DNA of 64,000 nt, taken from positions 3,753,884 through 3,817,883 of the forward strand of contig NC_081332.1 in the NCBI RefSeq assembly GCF_022539665.2. Direction: 5' to 3'. The notes beneath the pieces are model-generated. The model saw nothing but the letters and a program-made list of their open reading frames with translations, did not search any database and was not told the DNA's origin. Positions 22,601-31,968 of the stretch are shown piece by piece. Source of the stretch: Daphnia carinata. Lineage: Eukaryota > Arthropoda > Branchiopoda > Diplostraca > Daphniidae. Position numbers and translations under genes: made by a program. Every line of letters begins with the position of its first letter. Within the stretch, counting starts at the first letter, position 1.

Positions 22601-23987
22601 GAGGGTAACCTGAGGCCGAAGAGGACACTGTGCAACGAGAATCGCCGTCGCAGCCACTGGAATATCGCCTAGGATTCTGAGGTATATATTCAAAAATTCA
22701 GTATCTCGCCATGTTTTTTTTTGTTTTTTTCTTATATTGTTTCTAGGAAGGCTACATCTCCACCGAAGAGGATCGTTGGTCAACGAGAGTTATAGCCAGG
22801 CTCGTAGCCCAAAATTTGCAAGGTATATATAAAAAACTTTAAGTGTCTTGTCATGTTCTATGTATTAATCTGTGTATAGGAGGGTTGGCAACAGCACCGA
22901 GGAGGATTACTGGACGTCGAGAATCGCCGCCAAAGTCGCCAAGGAATGCCAGGTAACTTTAACAATTTTAAGTGCCTAATCGTGTTTTTTAAAATATGTA
23001 TTTGGGATAGTCTACATCATCACCGAGGTGGGTCACTAGACAACGAGGTTCGGCGTCGATCAGGAATTGTCGCCCAAAATTGTGAAGTATTTAATTGAAA
23101 GTCTTGGGTTTTGATTTATGATTCTATTTGTTTTTATGTTTTTTAGGGCCTCACCACCATAGAAGAGGATGCTGGATGTCGAGGATCGCCGCTGGAGCAA
23201 CAAGATCGTCGCAATGGATATTACAGGTATATGTTTTACACGTTTAAGTGTCTAATCATGTTTTTTTTTTTAATGTACTTAGGATGGTCCATATCACCAC
23301 CGAAGAGGGCAACTGGACAACGAGGTTCGCCGTCGGAGCCACCAGGATCGTCGCCTAAAATTGTCAAGTATTTCCTTGATAATTTTTATCATTAATTCAT
23401 AGACCATTGCTTTATGTTGTTTTTTTATGTGTTTAGGAAGGTGTCATTGTCGCCGAAGAGGATCATTGGACAACGTGGTTCGCTGTCGGATCAACCAGGG
23501 TTGTCGCTTAAAATTATCAAGTATTTCATTGAAAGTTGTAAGTTTTACACTATGATTTTATTTATTTTTTTGTGTATTTATAGGAGGGCGTCACCACCAT
23601 CGAAGAGGACGCTGGACATCAAGGATAGCTGTCGGAGCTACAAGGATTGTTGCCCAAATAGTCCAGTGATTAATTCAAAGTTTGAAGTTTTACGCTATGA
23701 TTTAATTTTGTTTTTGTGCATTTAGGAGGGCCTTACCACCAGCCAAGAGGGTGCTGCGTATCGATGATTGGCGTTGGAGCAACAAGATCGTCGCCATGGA
23801 TGTTTCAGGTGTATTTTTTACACGTTTATCTAATCAATGTTTTTTTTTTTTTTTATATATTTCGCAGGGTCCGTTTTCGCCCAAGAGGGTTACTAAATGT
23901 GGCTCGTCGTTGGAGCAACGGGAATTGGCGTCCATCCCTGAGATTCGCGCCCTTAGGTCGATGGAAAAATTAAGCTGGTACGGTTGA
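22601..23987 (+). repeat. Tandem array of ten mini-exon/intron units (left arm)
   Basis: Ten related units start at about 22601, 22747, 22880, 23004, 23147, 23283, 23437, 23584, 23726 and 23868, a period of 124-154 bp. Each has a 73-85 bp exon-like core rich in GAAGAGG, ACAACGAGG and ATCGTCGCC motifs, preceded by a T-rich tract and AG and followed by GT. Unit 4 has a mutated acceptor (TTG for TAG), with another AG 7 bp on. Translated cores share a basic motif: SPPKR, APRRI, SPPKRA, LSPKRI, PPSKR, PPAKR, FSPKR. Two subtypes are visible, one ending WSNKIVAMD and one with GQRGS...PKIVK. Core lengths are not all multiples of three and some cores contain stops (units 2 and 5), so simple concatenation is not one open frame. 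It may be a decaying repeat-protein gene, an alternatively spliced array or a noncoding RNA. The last unit ends in a stop at 23985-23987. Confidence 0.75.
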
Positions 23988-26169
23988 GTATTGCCTATTG
24001 GCATTTTTCTACTTTATTCCGTGTTATTCGTGTGAGATATAAATGTGTTGCCCTTGTCCTTAATTCCTTACCGTTATTTTCCTCTAAGCATTATGACTTA
24101 TCGTTCTAACTTTCACTCAGCACGCAAATTCACTACACCTGTATAGCACTTTACTGTGTTTTTTGCACCGGGTTGGGATTAGTGTATCAGGTAATGTAGC
24201 CCAGCTTACATTGGTTTCATGCTAAGTATTTAGTTGGCGCAGGTTTTCTAACACTAATTGCTTCTAAAACAACTAGTAAAACATTATTAATATATCACTG
24301 CGTACTCATTTCTTTTGAGTATGGTCTAGTGACTCGAATAATATCTGAGTACAAAAATAATTAATCGCGTGTGATAGGGTTGCTAAACGGTAACACCGAC
24401 AACCCGATAAAAACGTGATGGCGCAGTAACCCCTCCAACCTGTTCCATAGATAAGAACGAACAACCCGCTGTGCAAGCAACCGGCTAGAGCAATACGGGT
24501 TTGTGGGGCTAACTCTGATCCTACAGTATTCCTCAACGAATTGGATGTATTGCAACATTATCTCACAAATATGTCTGAACATGGAGCTCTTCACAGCAGT
24601 TTTTTCTGAGTGCAGAAAGTTAGGCAAACCAAAGATACCGGTACATATTTAACAATTTCATGTTAACGATTCTTTATTCAGCATTTAATTCAGCTTTGAT
24701 TATTTTAGAATATTGAAGACGTGAAGTGAACGCAAATCAAACAAATCATCATTGACTTGCCGCAGGGTTAAAATGTTAGTGGGGTATAATACAGCATGCG
24801 ACTATAAGGTATCAATATATAAAGCCTTGACCATAGAAGGGAAAATCAAGGGTATAGTAGAAATCCTTGGTCGGGAAAATCAGACCCGAACCGTAAGTTG
24901 TAGTTCATTCCATTAATTTCACTTAAAAAAGAAAAAGAAAATCACAGTAGTTCGTTCACCTGCAAGCGATATGCATTAGTGTAGGTCATTGCTTGAAATG
25001 ATGGTGCAGTAATTCAGAGAATTTGAATCTTCTCCAAGCTGGATATGTTTTATTATTATTTTTTTTTATACAAACTGGCTAGGATAACAGCTGTTAAATG
25101 AACTGGGGATTTGTAAATAATATAAACAACCGATGTAAAATATAAAGCACTTCTAATGTGCCGGATGGGGAATATTGGTATTAGATTAAATAATCGTTGA
25201 CGGTCATTGTAAGAAAGAAGATTGTAACTATGTTACTTGAGTTGTTCTATAATGATAGTAATTATTTATGAGAAATCTGTACCTTAATTATTTAAGTGTT
25301 GAATATTTTTTAATTATTAAAAATATTTAGAAAAAATAAACATTGGGGTTTAGGTTATTGGAAATAGGTTACGAACATTAATAATAATCGCGCTTGGTAT
25401 TTAGTTGATGTAGTTTTATTAATAACGATTGCGTTCAAAACACGCTAGTCGCTTGTGATCGGATTACATATCCAAGAAAAATTGACGGGGCTAATAAAAC
25501 AACAGCCCGTTATCTGCTCCGTAAATTATGACAACCCGATCGAATCAAATAAGTAAGTATAAATAAATATGTAAATAATAAATAATGAATTTAAGTCGGG
25601 CGGTTTCCCTTAGCAATATTAGATACTTTGCAACGCTGTTAAAATGTTTGTACATGAAAATGCTCAGTCTCGTCCGTGACCTTGTCAACTCTGTCACAAT
25701 GTCATGTTCTAAAATCAGTAAACAGGCTGAGCTAATCTTGCAACAAATGAGACTTCATCTTGGATTTACACTGTCTTGAACAAAAGATACTCTTTTTAGT
25801 GACTGTTCAAACACTGAAATTCATGGATAAATCGAATGATGGAACTTTTCTATTTTTTGATGTTATTGTACTTTTTGTTGTTTTTATTACTTAATTTTTT
25901 ATTTAATTAATTTAATATTTTATTTACTCTGGTGTCTACTCTCTCCCGCGTGAAAGGATTGTTTGTATTAATTTAGTGACGATTATACTTTGATTTAACA
26001 CAATGCAGACTAGAAGAACCGATTTATGTTTTATTGTTTAATTTTCTGTATTTTGAATATCTGGGAAACATTTACACATTCATTATACACAATTTATTAC
26101 TACTGAAACACAACACTATTGACACTACATACAACAACTATACACAATTGTACATGCTCTGAATTTTCA

Positions 26170-26239
26170 GTAACTATGGGGTATTGAACCCTAATATTCG
26201 GCGTAGCTTGCAGATGCTCAACCATTGAGCTGTAGTCAC
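26170..26239 (-). tRNA. tRNA-like sequence (probably tRNA-derived, not functional)
   Basis: On the minus strand a 70-nt cloverleaf can be drawn. Acceptor GTGACTA pairs with TAGTTAC (one G-T pair). A perfect D stem GCTC/GAGC surrounds loop AATGGTT. The anticodon stem has one mismatch. The T arm contains GGTTCAATACC, a good B box. The anticodon loop AAGCTAC has A where U33 is required, and its anticodon GCT would imply serine without the long variable arm. It is best read as a tRNA relic or SINE head. It is mirrored at 28330-28399. Confidence 0.45.
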
Positions 26240-26299
26240 TTACAATTTCAATGTTTTATACCTTGAGTCAACGCACGAAAATATTGTATAGTTAATGTT

Positions 26300-26775
26300 T
26301 TAATCTTGCTATACTATTTGTCAGTCTGACCAGTAAGTGTATGTGTATCATGGCGTATATGTAGAGGATCCAATTACGGTGTGAGAAGTTTGAGGTTCAA
26401 ATCCAGTAAGGTATAGAAATAACAAAAAAGCATTAATTAAACGTAACAATTTTTTACTTCTTCTTCATATTTTAACCTTGCTATAGTATTTGGCAGTCTG
26501 ACCAATTGATGTACATGTAACATGGCATGTCTGTAGAGGGTCCGGCTACGATGTAAGAAGATTAAGGTTCAAATCCATTAAGGGGTAAAAAAAAAATCGA
26601 CAATTGAATAATATATCTTATGTTTTAACTGTCACTCAAATTTTTGAAAATGTGTAAAAGATGACGTTTCGCTATACCATTGGTTAGTCTGACCATACAT
26701 TTTACAAGTGTTATAGCTTATGTGTAGAGAATCCGGCTACGGTATTAGAAGACTAGGTTTCAAATCATAGGCATT
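26300..26775 (+). repeat. Three tandem diverged tRNA-like repeats (left arm)
   Basis: Copies at about 26300-26420, 26470-26590 and 26670-26775 share GCTATA...CAGTCTGACCA, TGTAGAG, TCCGGCTACG and B-box-like GGTTCAAATCC. This is the spacing of a tRNA-type internal pol III promoter. They look like monomers of a tRNA-derived repeat amplified in tandem with a period of about 180 bp. Confidence 0.55.
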
Positions 26776-26892
26776 GCTAAAGTTATCGAATAACATGCAT
26801 TAAATACTTTTATGTTTATTATATTATATTTATTGAATATGTGTAATAGGTTGTCTAAAGATGACTTGCAAAAATGGTTGTCAGCAGAATGT

Positions 26893-26962
26893 GACTCATG
26901 GCTCAATGGTAGAGCATTGGCTTCGTAAGTCGAATGATTTGGGATCGATCCCCAAAAGAGTT
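26893..26962 (+). tRNA. tRNA-Thr(CGT)-like sequence, present whole only in the left arm
   Basis: The D arm is GCTC-AATGGTA-GAGC. The anticodon arm is TTGGC-TTCGTAA-GTCGA, with U33 and anticodon CGT. The T stem TTGGG/CCCAA is perfect. The acceptor is GACTCAT/AAGAGTT with one mismatch and one wobble. The T loop (ATCGATC) is atypical and only one base separates acceptor and D stems. The right arm keeps just the 3' half (near 27665-27700). It is close to a real tRNA but more likely a tRNA-derived copy. Confidence 0.4.
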
Positions 26963-27071
26963 CAATCCTAAAATAAATGATTCAAATGAACGAATAGTAT
27001 CTTCAAAGTTTTCTGAAATTTCAATTGCTATGCAACAATTCCAAAAGTAAAAGACATGATATGTGTCTCTG

Positions 27072-27214
27072 GCTACGGTTAAGATCCGTTGTAAATTATA
27101 CAAATTTCTAGATACTCTATAAAGAGTGACATATCATATTTACTATGCTACGATTAAAAACCATTGTAAATTATACAAATTTCTATATACTCAATAAAGA
27201 GTAACATACCATAT
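27072..27214 (+). repeat. Tandem duplication of about 75 bp near the palindrome centre
   Basis: TTGTAAATTATACAAATTTCTA and the following ATACTC.ATAAAGAGT.ACAT occur twice in a row. Only the first copy has a counterpart in the right arm (TCTCTGG...AAATCCGTTGTAAAT), so the duplication arose after, or outside, the mirrored region. Confidence 0.6.
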
Positions 27215-27224
27215 TTTTTGAAAA

Positions 27225-27424
27225 TTTTTACCTTTTTCGAGATTAACATTTGGTAAAATATCCGTTCGCGTGCTTCGCACGAAGTTACCCAACTCGACTG
27301 GCCCCGTGGAATCGTGACACCTGGGAAGGTAGGAAGACTGTGGAATCGGAGACCTGACTGGGAATCGAACCAGGAAGCTTCGAGTTGTGAAGCGGACGCT
27401 TTGCCTTTCTGGCATCTGCCCCCC
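27225..27424 (-). mobile_element. tRNA-derived SINE in the palindrome spacer
   Basis: Reading the minus strand from 27424, a tRNA-like head contains D stem TGCC/GGCA, a perfect GCTTC/GAAGC anticodon stem with loop ACAACTC (AAC, Val-type), and a perfect B box GGTTCGATTCC. An unrelated body of about 110 bp follows, ending in A-rich sequence near 27225. This is the standard SINE layout. It lies in the non-mirrored centre and is absent from both arms. I could not define target-site duplications. Confidence 0.6.
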
Positions 27425-27793
27425 TATATCCCCCCATTGGGGTAAGGTTTTCTATTGACTTGCGCGCACTGTTCTGTTACGTAAGTGTTAAGGACTTAAA
27501 CTTTCCTGAAGTGTCACAAGTATCTCAATGGTAGAGCATAGACATAGTTATATTTACAACGGATTTGAACCAGAGACACGCAGTCTTTCAATTTTTGAAT
27601 TCGTTGCAATGCATTTGAAAGGAAAATTTGAAATAATTAGTTCATTTGCATGAATTATTTTAGATTGAACTCTTTTGGGGATCGATCCCAAATCATTCGA
27701 CTTTGCAATATTTGAATCATTTTTGATCTTTAGACAACCTATTAACATATTCAATAAATATAATATAATAAACATAAAAGTATTTCCATGTTA

Positions 27794-28269
27794 CGATTCT
27801 ACGATTTGAAACCTAGTCTTCTCATACCGTAGCCGAATTCTCTTCACATATGCTATAACATTTTTGAAATGTATGGTCAGACTAACCAATGGTATAGCGA
27901 AACGTCATCTTTTACACATTTTCAAAAATTTGAGTGACAGTTAAAACATAAGATATATTATTCAATTGTCGATTTTTTTTTTACCCCTTAATGGATTTGA
28001 ACCTTAATCTTCTTACATCGTAGCCGGACCCTCTACAGACATGCCATGTTACATGTACATCAATTGGTCAGACTGCCAAATACTATAGCAAGGTTAAAAT
28101 ATGAAGAAGAAGTAAAAAATTGTTACGTTTAATTAATGCTTTTTTGTTATTTCTATACCTTACTGGATTTGAACCTCAAACTTCTCACACCGTAATTGGA
28201 TCCTCTACATATACGCCATGATACACATACACTTACTGGTCAGACTGACAAATAGTATAGCAAGATTAA
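27794..28269 (-). repeat. Three tandem tRNA-like repeats (right arm)
   Basis: This is the mirror of 26300-26775, nearly identical, and includes two intact GGTTCAAATCC B boxes on the minus strand. Confidence 0.55.
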
Positions 28270-28329
28270 AACATTAACTATACAATATTTTCGTGCGTTG
28301 ACTCAAGGTATAAAACATTGAAATTGTAA

Positions 28330-28399
28330 GTGACTACAGCTCAATGGTTGAGCATCTGCAAGCTACGCCGAATATTAGGGTTCAATACCCCATAGTTAC
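28330..28399 (+). tRNA. tRNA-like sequence, mirror of 26170-26239
   Basis: The 70-nt tRNA-like sequence is the same as in the left arm and still folds the same way. The same objections to function apply (A33 and an anticodon-stem mismatch). Confidence 0.42.
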
Positions 28400-30581
28400 T
28401 GAAAATTCAGAGCATGTACAATTGTGTATAGTTGTTGTATGTAGTGTCAATAGTGTTGTGTTTCAGTAGTAATAAATTGTGTATAATGAATGTGTAAATG
28501 TTTCCCAGATATTCAAAATACAGAAAATTAAACAATAAAACATAAATCGGTTCTTCTAGTCTGCATTGTGTTAAATCAAAGTATAATCGTCACTAAATTA
28601 ATACAAACAATCCTTTCACGCGGGAGAGAGTAGACACCAGAGTAAATAAAATATTAAATTAATTAAATAAAAAATTAAGTAATAAAAACAACAAAAAGTA
28701 CAATAACATCAAAAAATAGAAAAGTTCCATCATTCGATTTATCCATGAATTTCAGTGTTTGAACAGTCATTAAAAAGAGTATCTTTTGTTCAAGACAGTG
28801 TAAATCCAAGATGAAGTCTCATTTGTTGCAAGATTAGCTCAGCCTGTTTACTGATTTTAGAACATGACATTGTGACAGAGTTGACAAGGTCACGGACGAG
28901 ACTGAGCATTTTCATGTACAAACATTTTAACAGCGTTGCAAAGTATCTAATATTGCTAAGGGAAACCGCCCGACTTAAATTCATTATTTATTATTTACAT
29001 ATTTATTTATACTTACTTATTTGATTCGATCGGGTTGTCATAATTTACGGAGCAGATAACGGGCTGTTGTTTTATTAGCCCCGTCAATTTTTCTTGGATA
29101 TGTAATCCGATCACAAGCGACTAGCGTGTTTTGAACGCAATCGTTATTAATAAAACTACATCAACTAAATACCAAGCGCGATTATTATTAATGTTCGTAA
29201 CCTATTTCCAATAACCTAAACCCCAATGTTTATTTTTTCTAAATATTTTTAATAATTAAAAAATATTCAACACTTAAATAATTAAGGTACAGATTTCTCA
29301 TAAATAATTACTATCATTATAGAACAACTCAAGTAACATAGTTACAATCTTCTTTCTTACAATGACCGTCAACGATTATTTAATCTAATACCAATATTCC
29401 CCATCCGGCACATTAGAAGTGCTTTATATTTTACATCGGTTGTTTATATTATTTACAAATCCCCAGTTCATTTAACAGCTGTTATCCTAGCCAGTTTGTA
29501 TAAAAAAAAATAATAATAAAACATATCCAGCTTGGAGAAGATTCAAATTCTCCGAATTACTGCACCATCATTTCAAGCAATGACCTACACTAATGCATAT
29601 CGCTTGCAGGTGAACGAACTACTGTGATTTTCTTTTTCTTTTTTAAGTGAAATTAATGGAATGAACTACAACTTACGGTTCGGGTCTGATTTTCCCGACC
29701 AAGGATTTCTACTATACCCTTGATTTTCCCTTCTATGGTCAAGGCTTTATATATTGATACCTTATAGTCGCATGCTGTATTATACCCCACTAACATTTTA
29801 ACCCTGCGGCAAGTCAATGATGATTTGTTTGATTTGCGTTCACTTCACGTCTTCAATATTCTAAAATAATCAAAGCTGAATTAAATGCTGAATAAAGAAT
29901 CGTTAACATGAAATTGTTAAATATGTACCGGTATCTTTGGTTTGCCTAACTTTCTGCACTCAGAAAAAACTGCTGTGAAGAGCTCCATGTTCAGACATAT
30001 TTGTGAGATAATGTTGCAATACATCCAATTCGTTGAGGAATACTGTAGGACCAGAGTCAGCCCCACAAACCCGTATTGCTCGAGCCGGTTGCTTGCACAG
30101 CGGGTTGTTCGTTCTTATCTATGGAACAGGTTGGAGGGGTTACTGCCCCATCACGTTTTTATCGGGTTGTCGGTGTTACCGTTTAGCAACCCTATCACAC
30201 GCGATTAATTATTTTTGTACTCAGATATTATTCGAGTCACTAGACCATACTCAAAAGAAATGAGTACGCAGTGATATATTAATAATGTTTTACTAGTTGT
30301 TTTAGAAGCAATTAGTGTTAGAAAACCTGCGCCAACTAAATACTTAGCATGAAACCAATGTAAGCTGGGCTACATTACCTGATACACTAATCCCAACCCG
30401 GTGCAAAAAACACAGTAAAGTGCTATACAGGTGTAGTGAATTTGCGTGCTGAGTGAAAGTTAGAACGATAAGTCATAATGCTTAGAGGAAAATAACGGTA
30501 AGGAATTAAGGACAAGGGCAACACATTTATATCTCACACGAATAACACGGAATAAAGTAGAAAAATGCCAATAGGCAATAC

Positions 30582-31968
30582 TCAACCGTACCAGCTTAAT
30601 TTTTCCATCGACCTAAGGGCGCGAATCTCAGGGATGGACGCCAATTCCCGTTGCTCCAACGACGAGCCACATTTAGTAACCCTCTTGGGCGAAAACGGAC
30701 CCTGCGAAATATATAAAAAAAAAAAAACATTGATTAGATAAACGTGTAAAAAATACACCTGAAACATCCATGGCGACGATCTTGTTGCTCCAACGCCAAT
30801 CATCGATACGCAGCACCCTCTTGGCTGGTGGTAAGGCCCTCCTAAATGCACAAAAACAAAATTAAATCATAGCGTAAAACTTCAAACTTTGAATTAATCA
30901 CTGGACTATTTGGGCAACAATCCTTGTAGCTCCGACAGCTATCCTTGATGTCCAGCGTCCTCTTCGATGGTGGTGACGCCCTCCTATAAATACACAAAAA
31001 AATAAATAAAATCATAGTGTAAAACTTACAACTTTCAATGAAATACTTGATAATTTTAAGCGACAACCCTGGTTGATCCGACAGCGAACCACGTTGTCCA
31101 ATGATCCTCTTCGGCGACAATGACACCTTCCTAAACACATAAAAAAACAACATAAAGCAATGGTCTATGAATTAATGATAAAAATTATCAAGGAAATACT
31201 TGACAATTTTAGGCGACGATCCTGGTGGCTCCGACGGCGAACCTCGTTGTCCAGTTGCCCTCTTCGGTGGTGATATGGACCATCCTAAGTACATTAAAAA
31301 AAAAAACATGATTAGACACTTAAACGTGTAAAACATATACCTGTAATATCCATTGCGACGATCTTGTTGCTCCAGCGGCGATCCTCGACATCCAGCATCC
31401 TCTTCTATGGTGGTGAGGCCCTAAAAAACATAAAAACAAATAGAATCATAAATCAAAACCCAAGACTTTCAATTAAATACTTCACAATTTTGGGCGACAA
31501 TTCCTGATCGACGCCGAACCTCGTTGTCTAGTGACCCACCTCGGTGATGATGTAGACTATCCCAAATACATATTTTAAAAAACACGATTAGGCACTTAAA
31601 ATTGTTAAAGTTACCTGGCATTCCTTGGCGACTTTGGCGGCGATTCTCGACGTCCAGTAATCCTCCTCGGTGCTGTTGCCAACCCTCCTATACACAGATT
31701 AATACATAGAACATGACAAGACACTTAAAGTTTTTTATATATACCTTGCAAATTTTGGGCTACGAGCCTGGCTATAACTCTCGTTGACCAACGATCCTCT
31801 TCGGTGGAGATGTAGCCTTCCTAGAAACAATATAAGAAAAAAACAAAAAAAAACATGGCGAGATACTGAATTTTTGAATATATACCTCAGAATCCTAGGC
31901 GATATTCCAGTGGCTGCGACGGCGATTCTCGTTGCACAGTGTCCTCTTCGGCCTCAGGTTACCCTCCT
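30582..31968 (-). repeat. Tandem array of ten mini-exon/intron units (right arm)
   Basis: This is the mirror of 22601-23987 with essentially the same units and splice dinucleotides. It reads toward the palindrome centre from the right, so the two arrays are convergent. The preceding frame (31895-32275, minus) matches its left-arm counterpart residue for residue. Confidence 0.75.

Larger units (their letters stand above)
20274..27110 (+). repeat. Left arm of a giant inverted repeat (palindrome)
   Basis: From 20274 the sequence is matched by the reverse complement of 27460-34296. Paired features sum to a constant: 20274+34296=54570, 22292+32275=54567, 24306+30263=54569, 25585+28984=54569. Most of the arm is nearly identical, with a few substitutions clustered near 24420-24530, one near 25799, and a length difference in the G run at 21959-21973 versus the C run near 32596-32607. 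Symmetry weakens inward of about 26870, where the arms have unequal insertions, and is lost near 27110. The arm carries a truncated exon, a mini-exon array, small frames conserved only by the duplication, and tRNA-like sequences. Confidence 0.93.

Noticed and set aside
22292-22672. 126-codon frame as a conventional gene start for the mini-exon array
   Set aside because: It merges a noncoding-looking leader with unit 1 through what is probably an intron acceptor at 22599-22600. Its presence in both arms is explained by the duplication alone.
24361-24627. 88-codon minus-strand frame repeated at 29942-30208
   Set aside because: Repeated only because of the palindrome. The differing positions between arms include several amino-acid changes, with no known family.
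26893-26962. Functional tRNA-Thr gene
   Set aside because: Atypical T loop, missing base between acceptor and D stems, an acceptor mismatch and a setting among tRNA-like repeats.
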